64,000 nt of DNA. It comes from Panagrolaimus kolymaensis (lineage: Eukaryota; Nematoda; Chromadorea; Rhabditida; Panagrolaimidae). The notes beneath the pieces were generated by a model. It was not told the origin of the DNA. It worked only from the letters and a program-made list of their open reading frames with translations, and ran no database searches. Position numbers and translations under genes: made by a program. Below are positions 37,239-47,423 of this stretch, piece by piece (positions within the stretch are counted from its first letter, which is position 1; each line of letters starts with the position of its first letter). Where the stretch lies: assembly GCA_028622995.1 (NCBI GenBank), contig JAJQJQ010000015.1:3534001-3598000 (forward strand), written 5' to 3'.

Positions 37239-38063
37239 ATGGCTGGAAAAGAAGGAAAAAAGATCTTAGTTGTTCCAAAAAAGTTCGTATGGGATATCTC
37301 CGTCCTAAACATCGCAATGTTACAATCTCCAATATCTGGACGAGTTGATTCATGGGCTAAAAGGGTTCGGTTGGAAGCTGGTACTTTGGTGAACATCATC
37401 GTGGATCACAGGTGGGATCGTGAACAGCTAGTGGATGCATTAAACATCTTAAGAAATATGCAATTGAGGGTCGTCGTATTTATCCCGAATATTCGTGGGG
37501 ATCATGGAGAACTTGGTGAATATTTGAGGAGAGATGGTCATGAAGTTCATGTTGTTCAAAGCGTTGATGAAATCAACAGTATCATTGGTGGTGGTGCATC
37601 TCTAGCACAAGTTGGTCAAGAAGAAGTTGAAAAGATGGAAGCTGAAGCTGAAAGAAAGAAGCAAGAAGAAGCTGAAAAGATGGAAGTTGAAAAGAAAGAA
37701 GAAGCTGAAAAGATGGAAGCTAAAAAGAAAGAAGAAGATACTAAGAAGGAAGAAGATAAGAAGAAGGAAGAAGCTACTCAGAAAGCTGCAAAGATGGAAG
37801 AAGATTGGAAGAAGATGGAAGAGGAAAGAAGGAAGCGAGAGGCAAGAAAGCTTGAAGCGAGAAAGTGGAAAGCAAAAATAAGGATTCAGAAAGCTGTAGA
37901 TGAAGAAATTGTTGAAGTTGAGCGTGAGATTCAAGAGGATCGAAATAAGAGAGCAAGAAAAAGAGCGAAGCAAGAAGAAGATGCCATGAAAGGTTGTTCG
38001 ACTGGTGGCGATACCACTGATGATTATAGTGATAATAGTGATTCCCCTTGGGATGATTTTTAA
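37239..38063 (+). CDS. Intronless 274-residue protein, unknown, with charged coiled-coil tail
   Basis: A single open frame from ATG to TAA with richer codon use than its AT-rich surroundings, and the only sizeable intronless gene here. Residues 1-130 look globular: hydrophobic strands such as LVNIIVDHRW and LRVVVFIPNIRG around a helix (REQLVDALNILRN), then HEVHVVQSVDEINSII. That strand-helix-strand pattern with an Asp resembles PIN/NYN nuclease folds, but I cannot place it. Residues 130-250 are a Lys/Glu-rich coiled coil with repeats of EEAEKME. The end is acidic and Ser-rich (DDYSDNSDSPWDDF). It follows the ribozyme-bearing repeats by about 240 nt beyond an AATAAA. The loss of introns may reflect a retrocopy or a mobile-element gene. 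Confidence 0.7.
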   Translation: MAGKEGKKILVVPKKFVWDISVLNIAMLQSPISGRVDSWAKRVRLEAGTLVNIIVDHRWDREQLVDALNILRNMQLRVVVFIPNIRGDHGELGEYLRRDGHEVHVVQSVDEINSIIGGGASLAQVGQEEVEKMEAEAERKKQEEAEKMEVEKKEEAEKMEAKKKEEDTKKEEDKKKEEATQKAAKMEEDWKKMEEERRKREARKLEARKWKAKIRIQKAVDEEIVEVEREIQEDRNKRARKRAKQEEDAMKGCSTGGDTTDDYSDNSDSPWDDF

Positions 38064-38122
38064 TTTGTAATATTTAAAGTTATGTTGAGTTATTTTGTTT
38101 ATGTTGTTTTCGTTGTTTTATT

Positions 38123-38128
38123 AATAAA
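38123..38128 (+). terminator. Polyadenylation signal AATAAA
   Basis: AATAAA 60 nt after the stop codon of the intronless gene, consistent with it being a real transcription unit. Confidence 0.45.
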
Positions 38129-38413
38129 TTAAAAATTTAAATTCCATTATCTTTAACAAAAAAAAGTTTTTAATAACAAAATGCATTAAATTATCAGATT
38201 AAAGAGAAAAATGAATTAAACTTAGCTTTAAAGAAACCACTATCACCTTGTGAAGAAACTTCTTCATGCATCCATACATAATCTTAGAAACAGATAAATT
38301 ACTTTTTTTCCTATATTCCATTACATCATCTATGAGCTTTGCGTTTGTAAAAAAAATTATTCAAATTTGAAAAATTCAAAGACTGGCTTTCATCCCAAAA
38401 AAATATCTCACGA

Positions 38414-38498
38414 CGAAAGAATCTAACGAGGTCCTTCCTCCATTTTTTCTTCTTCAACAAAAGTTTTCATTTCCTCGTTTTTTTTGTTTCTCGTGTTT
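38414..38498 (+). repeat. 85-bp direct repeat, copy 1
   Basis: Starts CGAAAGAATCTAACGA and ends TCTCGTGTTT. A diverged second copy lies at 39328-39413, just before the SNRNP200 pseudogene. The 0.83 kb between them has no gene I can see. Confidence 0.75.
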
Positions 38499-39327
38499 AA
38501 TTAAACCCAATATTTTTAAAATAAAAACATTCTCCGCCACCACAAAGTGACATTAAACATGTTAAAACGTTAACATTATCTTATAAGCTAGGAAGCTTTT
38601 ATCAAGTTGAGCAAAAAGATTATCCAAAATGATTAAAAAGTATTCCTAAAAATGTAAAATCGTTTTATAAACATGGAAGGAGGAAGAAAGCAAAAATAAC
38701 TTTGACAAAAGCATCGTCATCAACATTACTTAAATTTATAATCTTAAACCCTTTTGCATAATTCTTGGGTTTCTTTCTTCTCTCTTTTATGTACTTAAAA
38801 TAAACAAAATCATTCTTGCTGGGCTTTTGATGTTTTGTTTTTCTATCACTCTTTTTTTAACAACCATAAAGATTTTCTTTACCCAACAAAGTGTCTCAAT
38901 TTAGTGAATATTGTAAAAATAATAGTTGGCCCATAAAGCTTCCAAACAAATATAAGAATATAAAAGCCTAACATCTTTTCAATGATAAAATGGAACAAAT
39001 TAAAAATTTCATAGTTCCACGGCTCATACATAATTCTTTTTTCATTGATCAATAAATAAAATATTTTCTTTATTTTCTGTGTTAGTCTAAGATTAGATTA
39101 TTACAAAGATCGTGTGATTTTTGAATAAATAAATCAACTCAAAAATGAATAAAGAAAGGACAAAAACTCACAAAAGCATCATGTAAATTGATAATCTTTG
39201 AAATCCTTTGATTAATGAACTCCAAGCTTTTTAAAATTGCATTATTTTAGCTTTGGTATTCAATAATCTAGTTACTCTATAAAAAAATTAATAAACCCAA
39301 ACTGATGTATGTAAAGATTGGTGAAAA

Positions 39328-39413
39328 CGAAAGAATCTAACGAAGTTGCTTCCTCCATTTTTTTTTTTCTTCAACAAAGTTTTCATTTCATCGTTTTTTG
39401 TCTCGTGTTTTTT
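39328..39413 (+). repeat. 85-bp direct repeat, copy 2
   Basis: Second copy of the 38414-38498 sequence, ending about 50 bp before the first SNRNP200 exon. It may be part of the intron or upstream sequence that was duplicated with the pseudogene. Confidence 0.75.
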
Positions 39414-39463
39414 TGTTCATCCTATTTTACACAACTTTTGATTATAAATCTTCACTTTTTTAG

Positions 39464-41107
39464 GATTGACGATGTTGAAGAAACAGTTGGCGTTCGATTC
39501 GATGAAGAAGATGACGATGATCGTGGTGACCTTGAAACAGAAATTCGTGAAGAAGAGGATGATGAAGATAATATGGGTGTTGAAGCTGATATGGAAGAAA
39601 CGCTCAAAAGAACAACCGGAGATGACGATATGCAAGATACCAAAGCTCGAAAGCAGAAGCTACATCCAAGAGAAATCAATGCTCAATAGATAGCTCGTCA
39701 AGTTAGCAGTGTGATGAAAATCGATGAAGTGGAAGTTCAAAAGAAGGAGCAAAAGATTTTGGATATCTTAGAAAATGAAGCTGATCCTCGTCTTTGTGAA
39801 AACAAACTCTTCGATATTCTCGATGCTTATGAAAAGGATCGTTCCGAACTTGTCAAAGTTCTTGTTCAAAATCGTCTCATGGTTCTTTATTGTACAAAGC
39901 TTGCTAAAATTGAAGCAACCGAAAAGAAAGCGCTCGAACAAAAAATGGCAGCTGATCCTGATTTGTCTCCAATTCTGAGAAAACTTAAGAACGTTGAAGT
40001 TGATGATGCCATTCAAGATTCCATCGACAAGAAAGAACGTGCTGCAGCTGCTAAAAGAAGTTCTGAAGCTGGACAACAAGCCATGGCGATGGGTTCTTAC
40101 AATGAACCAAAAATTGTCAAGTTCGATGAATTAGCGTTTGCTCAAGGTTCTCATTTCAACAGCAACAAAAAATGCGTGCTACCTCAAGGCTCAACCAAGA
40201 CTCAAAAGAAAAGCTACGAAAGTGTCATCGTTCCTCCACAAAAACCAAAACCATACGATAAAAATGAGGTTTGTTTTCATTCATTCATTTTATTATAATT
40301 TACATTTATGTTTCATTTTCAGGAACTCCTTCCCATTAGCAAACTACCTAAATGGGCTCAAAATGTTTTCATTGGCTTTCAAACTCTCAATCGAATTCAA
40401 TCAAAAATTAGCGACAAAGCATTGAAATCTGATGGAAGTTTGCTTATTTGTGCTCCCACTGGTGCTGGTAAAACCAATGTTGCTGTAATGTGTATTATAC
40501 ATGAAGTTTCCAAACACATGAATTCTGTTGGAAGTGGTCGTAAAGATGAACTTAAATGCATTTAGATTGCACCTATGTGATCTCTTATTCAAGAAATGGT
40601 CGGAAGTTTCAGTAAACGATTTGAACCCTATGGATTACAGGTTTGTTATTTTACACAATACTTTAATCTTATTTTAATCATTTGGTTTTTAGGTCGGTGA
40701 AATGACTGGTGATCAACAGATGACAAAAGAACAATTTATGCTGACACAAATTATCGTTTGTACACCAGAGAAATATGATATTATTACTCGAAAAGGTGGT
40801 GAACGAGTTTATAATCAATTTGTGCGCTGTATCATTATCGACGAAATTCATCTTCTTCATGATGATCGTGATCCAGTTCTTGAATCGGTTGTTGCTCGAA
40901 CTATTCGTTACTGCCAACAAACAAATGAAGATTGTCGACTTTTTGGTCTCTCTGCTACTCTTCCAAATTAAAAAGATGTTGCAACATTTCTTCGTGTGGA
41001 TTCTGAATATTTATTCTTCTTTGATAATTCTTATCGTCCTGTTCCACTTCAACAAGAATATATTGGTATTACAGAAAAGATGGCTCTGAAACTATATCAA
41101 GCAATGC
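39464..41107 (+). pseudogene. SNRNP200: Broken SNRNP200 (Brr2) helicase gene fragment
   Basis: Encodes a fragment of the U5 snRNP helicase that unwinds U4/U6. It starts in the acidic N-terminal region (DDVEETVGVRFDEED; human residue about 230), continues through the plug region (VFTQGSH-like AFAQGSHFNSNKKC) and reaches the first RecA domain. Motifs seen are LICAPTGAGKTNVA (motif I), [12 protein letters not shown] (motif II) and GLSATLPN (motif III). Introns remain (near 40268-40320 and 40641-40692), so it is a DNA-level copy. Four in-frame stops break it: 39687, 40563, 40578 and 40969, where family members have W, Y, R and Y. At 41107 it changes abruptly to MDN1 sequence, losing RecA2, the second cassette and the Sec63 domains. 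Confidence 0.9.
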
Positions 41108-41439
41108 TGGATATTTTCGTTGAACTTTCTCGTTTGATGTTGGCTGATAGTATTATCGATCGTGATTTGAATGCAAAGTATGTGTTTACTTTACTTATCT
41201 TTATACGTATTTATCTTTTTAGTGATCTGATTCGAGCTTGTCGGCGTCTCTCATCTTTACCTAAACTCTATGATAATCAACAAATCTTTATTGAATTTTC
41301 TGACATTTAAGTTCTTTTGGTTTCAAATCTTTCAAAAAGATCTCGTCTTGCTGCTGCTTTAGGCAAACATTTATCAGTTGCTGAACATCAAGCTGAAACG
41401 CTTAAACGTGATCCAGAAATTGAATTGAATCTTTCTCCG

Positions 41440-41747
41440 GTAGAAGTTCTTGAAGCTCCTAATAGAGTAAGTTTATTATTTTTATTTATTGTACTTTATT
41501 ATTATTGTTTTTAGCTATTGGACAATAATCGTGAAATGTTTGTTGCTGAACGAAATCTTCTTGTTAAAGCTCATCCTTGATTCCGTCTTTTTGCTTCACA
41601 AAATCCTGTTGGAACTTTCGCTGGTCGTAAAACACTTTCACGTGCATTTTTACATCGTTTTATCATTCTTCGATTTGATCATCCACATTTTGAAGAACTT
41701 ACTCAAATGGTTTGCTCAAGATGTGGAATTGCTAATAGCCTCTTTGT
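41440..41747 (+). repeat. Direct duplication of an MDN1 AAA2 exon, copy 1
   Basis: This exon-intron-exon piece (PVEVLEA-NR, intron, DNNRE-FVAERNLLVKAHP, then QNPVGT-AGRK) recurs in the same orientation at 44245-44548. Intron and exon sequence are both shared, so part of the gene was duplicated at DNA level before the inverted repeat formed. Confidence 0.85.
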
Positions 41748-44244
41748 TGGATTCTGACATTGATTTTTGAATGGGTTTCCAATTTTCAACTACATCTTTT
41801 GCTGCGATTCATCAATTTCACTTGCTTCTGCCTCCGACAAAATTTCTGAATATCAATCATTCATTTGGATTGCTCGTGATATCATACATAATTATAGTGA
41901 CATTCTAAGGTTTGTTATTCTTTTTTATTATTATTGCATTTTATCATCTAATATTTTGGAATTTTAGAAAACAAGTAGCATATCAAACTCCAATTTTTTA
42001 GGAAATATCAACGATGTTCAATCATTTTTCAACGAAGCCAATCATGATAGTGCTATTATTAATAACTTTACCATTCATGGCTTCTTTTTGATTTCGTTTA
42101 CTCTTAAATTGTTCTTACTTATCATACTATTGTTTAGTATTTACATTTTTTTGTCGTTTCAGGCTAAACTTGACTTTCTCAATGATCGTGAACTTTCATT
42201 GCTCTTGTTTTCTTTTGTTCTCGTAAACTTGTGATTTCTTTACCACCAACAGGTTCAGGCATGGAATCAACAAAACTTCGGCTTCGCAAAGATATTAATT
42301 ACCTCACCGATCAAATGAATGCTGAAGCGTAATAGCTGAAAAAACAATGAAAATCTTCGAATATCATCGTGATGTAAATCCAAATAATATTTCATGGAGA
42401 AAAGTTAAACTTGACATTGATACTGTAACTCCTTGAGAAGATAAAACGTGGGAAACAAATTATGTCGATATTTGGTTGAACAACGTATTTTGTGCTCTTC
42501 ATTATTCCACCGATGTTAAAGCTTATGAATCTCTCGTCGCAGTTATCAAGTTAGTTTGTTATTTGGTATTTATCTCCTTTGTTTATGCGCATTTTCATTC
42601 CTTGAACTTATGCATTTAACTTGATTCAGCGGTTTGTAATGAGTTATATTATTTTAGGCAATGGTCTCTTTCTCCTATTGTTAAACAACTCGTAAGCTCT
42701 ACCACTAATATTGAATTGAATCAACTGATGGACATGGCCTGTCATGACTCGATGAATGCTATCTCAAATTGGGATTAACCAAGTAAACCCAAATTCTTCC
42801 GGATCTTTAACCAACTTGCATTGAAACTTAACAAAATTGATCGTGATTATCTTTTGGACTATATGGATTTACTAAGAAATCATAAAAACAAAATGAATAT
42901 CGTACTCTTCACGCAGAAAAAGATCGTCATGGAGATTTTGATGGCCACATATTCACCTTCTTTTATAAATGAAGCACAAATTGCTGTATTTCGTAAAGTA
43001 AGTTACTTTTCTTATTGAAGTAAATATTGGTTTTGTGTAAAAGACTTTCTTTTGGTGGACATGGCTGGTTTACACCTGCTTGTGAAAATTATGCTTTTAT
43101 TACTATTTCTTATATATTTTATTTTAGAATCAATCATCATTATGACATTTGCTTGCTTTTGGAGAAAATGGGATTTCCATCAATTTCATCTTTTATTGCT
43201 CGAAAAAGAAGTACTTTTGAAATGCTGGATGCTATGTTTATTCAGCACAAAGATGGCATGACTTTGTACCTTTGATGGAAATCTTAAACGTCATCCAAAC
43301 TTTCATTTATTTGCATGTATGAATTCATCAAGTGATGCTGTAAAGAAGAAGCTTCCCATTGGTGTTCGAACACGATTCACGGAATTATTTGTTCATGAAC
43401 CAACTGATCGCAATCAACTGACCATCATCGTTCGCAATTATCTTTCATCAATTGAAAACCTGCATCATACACGTTTGCTTAACTTTTACCATGAAACTAT
43501 GAATTTCTTCCCTAGAAAATACAGGTATTTGATTGTTATCTTTTAAAGCTTAAAATAAATCCTTTGTATTTTTAGTCTACGGAATCTTTGTCGAGCTTTA
43601 TCTTTCGCCGGTAATAATCTTTATGGAAATCCTTATCGTTCACTTTATGAAGACGTATCTCTGGCTTTTGGAAGCGATCTTGATATTGATGGAATGGTTA
43701 AATTTAGCAAAATTTTCTCCAAACATTTTGAAGGAGTACCATATGGAATTGCACGTGCAACATTTGATGGCAAGAAAATGTATGTTGTTTTTTTTTCTTC
43801 TAAATTTTTATCAAAGTTTTTTTTAGCTTGGTTGAAGGCTCTTATATTGAACATGGTGATAACTTATCTAAAAATGATCCTCGTTATGTTTACACTGAAT
43901 CAGCTAGAAAAAATTTAGGAAGATTGGCAAGAGCAGTTGATAGTGGAAGATTTCCAATTTTACTTGAAGGTGAAAAACTTCGGCTGGTACGTTTGAAATT
44001 ATTTAACATAATTCAAAGAAATAAAAATCATCTTATTTTTAGGTAAAACATCGATGATTATGGATCTTGCTTTGGTAAATGGAAATATTGTACATCGTAT
44101 CAACAATCATGAACATACTTATGTTCAAAAATACATTGGTTGCTATCCACTTGATGAAAACGGAAAATTTACTTTCGTGGAAGGTGTTCTCTTGCATGCT
44201 GTTCGACAAGGTCATTGGGTTATTCTTAATGAATTCAATCTTGC

Positions 44245-44548
44245 TCCGGTAGAAGTTCTTGAAGCTCTTAATAGAGTATGTTTATTATTATTATTATTAT
44301 TATTTATTGTACTTTATTATTTTTGTTTTTTAGCTATTTGACAATAATCGTGAATTGTTTGTTGCTGAACGAAATCTTCTTGTTAAAGCTCATCCTCGAT
44401 TCCGTCTTTTTTGCAACACAAAATCCTGTTGGCACTTATGCTGGTCGTAAAAGACTTTAACGTGCATTTTTAAATCGTTTTATCATCCACATTTTGAAGA
44501 ACTTACTCAAATTGTTTGCTCAAGATGTGGAATTGCTAATAGCCCCAC
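44245..44548 (+). repeat. Direct duplication of an MDN1 AAA2 exon, copy 2
   Basis: Second copy of the piece at 41440-41747. Its intron has an expanded ATT run (44285-44310), and it lacks about 15 bp (CTTCGATTTGATC region) found in copy 1. Confidence 0.85.
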
Positions 44549-46347
44549 AGATGCTATGATTAAAGCTTTAACTGAACGTGAAACATTGCTGTTCAAACGC
44601 TGGATTATATAATGCTTCTGATGGTCTTTTGACATTACGGTAAACCTTTCTCATTCTTTAACTTTTCTTTACTTTTTGCTTTAGTGATCTTTTCCGTTGG
44701 GCTAATCGTCTTGCAAAAAGTGTGAGTGGTGATTGGAAAACAACTTAATGAAGGGACTGATCACATTGTTTCAACGTTTGGTATGCATCGTATGCTCGTC
44801 CTTTCCTGCGAAGCTTGGCGTTGCGATGAGCCGATTTAATGGTTGGTGAAACTGGATGTGTTAAAACGACGGCTGCTCCATTTCTCTCTTATGGCAAACT
44901 TATAAGTATTAATTGTCATGAACGTACTGAAACGTCTGATCTTCTTGATTCTATTCGACAAAGTGATGATGGTAGCTTCTTCTGGCAAGATGGTGTTGTA
45001 GTACAAGCAATGAAAACTTGATCCTAACTTCTTATTGATGAAATTTCACTTGCATCTTATTCTCTCCTTGAATGATTAAATCCTTTATTACAATCATCTT
45101 GAACCATCTTATTAACCGACGCTGGAGTTGATGCTGAAAATGTTACTGCTCTTTCTGGTTTTCAAGTCGTTGCAACGATGAACCCTGGTACTGATCATGG
45201 CAAAAAAGAACTGTCAAAGGCGCTGAGAAATCGTTTTACCGAAATTTGGGGCAGCTGTGATCATCCTGTTGAAGACATCAAAAACATTATTACTGAAAGA
45301 ATTACAATATTGGGTCACAAAGTTGACGACGAAGTGAAACATGTTATTAATGGAATTGTTGGATTCTTTATAAATTTTACCGAAAATTTCAATCATTTTC
45401 CCTACTGTTTTCTCTATTCGTGATATCATTGCGGCTGCTGATCTTTTCGTTGCTTGTAAAACTACAGCTGAACTATCGACTCATAACGCCTTTGTTAACT
45501 CGCTCACTGGTGTTGTTGTGGATTCAATTGGTGTTCTCGCTGCTCGAGCTTCTTACAATCCTTTGAAGTTAAAAAAGAAATGTCATCAAATGGTAAGTAT
45601 TTTTTTGTTGCGTAAATCCTAGTAATTATGGTAGTTTTTAGGGTTTTTCTATTGCTAAAAAACATCAAATTATTCCTGTTGTGGAGCTTGAAATTAATCA
45701 AAAGCCGTATTCTGTAATTTTTGGAGGATTTCCTGTTGAACTTGGAAGCTTTGCATCAGAAAACATACAACGTTATTCTTTTTCGACTCCTACTACCGAA
45801 CAAAATCCTCTTCGAGTTGCTCGAGCACTCTTAAAAGCCATCATGCTTGAAGGAAGTCCTGGTGCTGGTAAATCCTATCTTATTGTTGCGTTCGCTAAAG
45901 TAACGGGCCAACGACTTGTGCGTTTAAATTTGAGCGATCAAACCGACCTTGCTTATTTGTTTGGACACGATGTACCTATTTCTAAACCTGATGGAAGTAT
46001 TTCTTTTGAATGGAAAGATGGTCCAGTTCTAAAGGCTATCAAAGAAGGCTCATGGATTTTACTTGACGAAGTTTGTTTATTTTCATATTTACTGTTCAAA
46101 ACTTTTATTTTGTTTTTTAGCTAAATTTGGCTCATCAATCATTGCTTGAAGGATTAAACTCTTGTTTTGATTTTGGTCAGGTGTTATTTATTGCTGAATT
46201 AAATAAGAAGTTTGTAATCAATTCTGATCAGTGTCGATTTTTTGCTTGCCAAAATCCTCAAACTCATGGTGGTAACAGACGTGCTTAACCTAAATCGGTT
46301 TTGAACCGCTTTACTTCTGTAAGTTTCTGCTTTTTCTTTTTTGCTTT

Positions 46348-46585
46348 CATTTTTCAACGAAGCCAATCATGGTAGTGCTAATGTCATCGATTATCTTCAA
46401 AGCAACTTGCTAGTGCTACAGCCGCTTGTGTCTGTCATGGTGCATGCTTAGGACTTGGTATCGCCGCGTTTGGAAGACATAATCAAGATGTTTATGCTTA
46501 ACTTCGTGAAACTCTTTATCAAGATGATGCCGTTGTTGGTGAAGCTGCTGATACTGCTCTTACTAAAAACATTCTCTCTAGTCAC
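46348..46585 (+). pseudogene. PSMD1: PSMD1 (Rpn2) fragment fused to MDN1
   Basis: Directly after MDN1 AAA5 sequence comes a piece of the proteasome base subunit Rpn2: FFNEANHGSANVIDYLQ, then (after a one-base deletion) ASATAACVCHGACLGLGIAA and RETLYQDDAVVGEAAD. This is the helical proteasome/cyclosome repeat region. It has a stop at 46498 and ends at the tandem-repeat block. It is a diverged paralogue of the reverse-strand piece at 57687-58262, not part of the near-identical arms. Confidence 0.85.
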
Positions 46586-46650
46586 TGGAAACCTTGCCGC
46601 GGTTAGAGGGCTTATTATCAATTTTTTGATAAACCAATATCCAGTGTTGT
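46586..46650 (+). repeat. Flanking direct repeat, copy 1
   Basis: GGAAACCTTGCCGCGG, then TTAGAGGGCTTATTATCAA and AATATCCAG; a diverged copy lies at 47043-47110. In both copies CTCTA just upstream can pair with TAGAG, forming a hairpin. The pair brackets the 64-bp tandem array, suggesting ends of one insertion. Confidence 0.7.
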
Positions 46651-46660
46651 TGGCTCCCGG

Positions 46661-46945
46661 CTTATGATTCTCGAAAATGAGTTCTTTGCCATTGTCGACA
46701 AATTCATTAATGATGACTTTTGGCTTATGATTCTCGAAAATCAGTTCATTTGCTATCGTCGACAAATTCATTAATGCTGGCTTCCGGCTTATGATTCTCG
46801 AAAATGAGTTCATTTGCTATTGTCAAAAAATTCATTAATGCTGGCTTCCGGCTTATGATTCTCGAAAATGAGTTCATTTGCTATTGTCAACAAATGCATT
46901 AATGCTTGCTTCCGGCGGCGGTTGATTCTCGAAAAAGAGTTCCCA
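46661..46945 (+). repeat. 64-bp tandem repeat array, about 4.4 units
   Basis: Unit starts CTTATGATTCTCGAAAATGA and ends GCTGGCTTCCGG; starts fall at 46661, 46724, 46788, 46852 and, degenerate, near 46918. The last unit drifts (GCTTGCTTCCGGCGGCG). This local minisatellite sits inside the bracketed insertion between the PSMD1 fragment and the MDN1 3' end. Confidence 0.9.
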
Positions 46946-47042
46946 CGCTGGTTGCTGTTTTACGATTCTCCTGAATGAGTCATCAGGGGTTTGGTTTGCG
47001 CAAGCATTGGTTCCCCGTTAAAAAAAACTAAACCCTCTAGAA

Positions 47043-47110
47043 GTTGGAAACCGTGACGTGGTTAGAGGGCTCATATCAAATTTCTTATTTGATAAACAAA
47101 TATCCAGCAC
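47043..47110 (+). repeat. Flanking direct repeat, copy 2
   Basis: GGAAACCGTGACGTGG, then TTAGAGGGCTCATATCAAA and AATATCCAG, matching 46586-46650. CCCTCTA at about 47033 pairs with TAGAGGG at about 47066. Confidence 0.7.
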
Positions 47111-47282
47111 AACAATACAAAATTTATAATAAAAAGAAAGGATATTTGTAATGAAGCAAGTTAGATATTTTTTATAGCTTTCTTATTATTACAATTGTAA
47201 AAGCTTGTATGTACTTTTATAACATAGTCTAATCCTCATTAAGTACGAAAATAAACAAAAAAAACAAACAATTTTACTAACA

Positions 47283-47288
47283 TTTATT
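47283..47288 (-). terminator. Polyadenylation signal AATAAA (reverse strand)
   Basis: Reverse-strand AATAAA 35 nt past the end of ribozyme element copy 4 and about 125 nt past the stop of the MDN1 pseudogene. Confidence 0.5.
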
Positions 47289-47322
47289 AAAATCAACAAA
47301 AAATAATACATATAAAGAAAAG

Positions 47323-47423
47323 CCAAATGTTTCGCCGTTAAAAACAAGAAACGACTCAGCCGGACACTTGGATGAAATAACGGCATCTGTAACGCTCTTC
47401 AGCGGCTGAGTTTTATGTTACAG
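47323..47423 (-). ncRNA. Permuted hammerhead-like ribozyme element, copy 4
   Basis: On the reverse strand, part A is a hairpin CTGTAAC (47423-47417) with GTTACAG (47393-47387). Its loop shows CTCAGCCG (47410-47403), CTGAAGA (47402-47396) and GC. Part B is CCAAGTG (47371-47365), T, C, CGGCTGAG (47362-47355), a 19-nt linker, GC, GAAA (47333-47330), CATTTGG (47329-47323). Helix I (8 bp) is perfect, helix III has 8 pairs with one G-U, and helix II is only GC/GC, perhaps longer with a bulge. Predicted cleavage follows C47363. It shares no obvious sequence with copies 1-3 beyond the core, yet has the same architecture. It overlaps the MDN1 pseudogene stop codon and precedes an AATAAA. Confidence 0.6.

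Larger units (their letters stand above)
41108..46280 (+). repeat. Left arm of large inverted repeat
   Basis: Matches the reverse complement of 49912-54137 and 58211-59150. Most open frames over 4 kb are identical between arms. The left edge is a sharp junction with SNRNP200 sequence; the right edge is at 46280, where the arms diverge within the AAA5 exon. At 42054/42055 the left arm skips 4,073 bp present in the right arm. Confidence 0.95.
41108..46340 (+). pseudogene. MDN1: Broken MDN1 (midasin) copy, forward strand
   Basis: Inverted duplicate of part of the reverse-strand MDN1 copy. Midasin is a giant AAA ATPase that strips assembly factors from pre-60S ribosomes. In order: end of AAA1 ([12 protein letters not shown]), one AAA2 piece (LSPVEVLEAPNR, 41440-41747), a short PSMD1-like patch (about 41999-42054), linker sequence, AAA3 (44054-44280, with GHWVILNEFNLAPVEVLEAL), AAA4 (44839-45260, Walker A changed to GETGCVKT) and AAA5 (45681-46300, intact EGSPGAGKSYL). 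Introns remain. In-frame stops include 41308, 44458 and several between 45018 and 45106 (MKT*S*LLIDE). It cannot make a working protein. The AAA numbering is inferred from order. Confidence 0.9.

Noticed and set aside
37602..37973. Reverse-strand gene opposite the coiled coil
   Set aside because: The Phe/Ser/Leu-rich frame is the mirror of the Lys/Glu codon repeats in the forward gene.
38010..38030. CTGATGA in the intronless gene near 38016
   Set aside because: It lies in coding sequence and has no complementary partner segments nearby.
46960..47000. Another hammerhead on the reverse strand (CTGATGA near 46981)
   Set aside because: I found no matching helix I strand, no GAAA with a helix III partner and no outer stem. 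A lone 7-mer is expected by chance.
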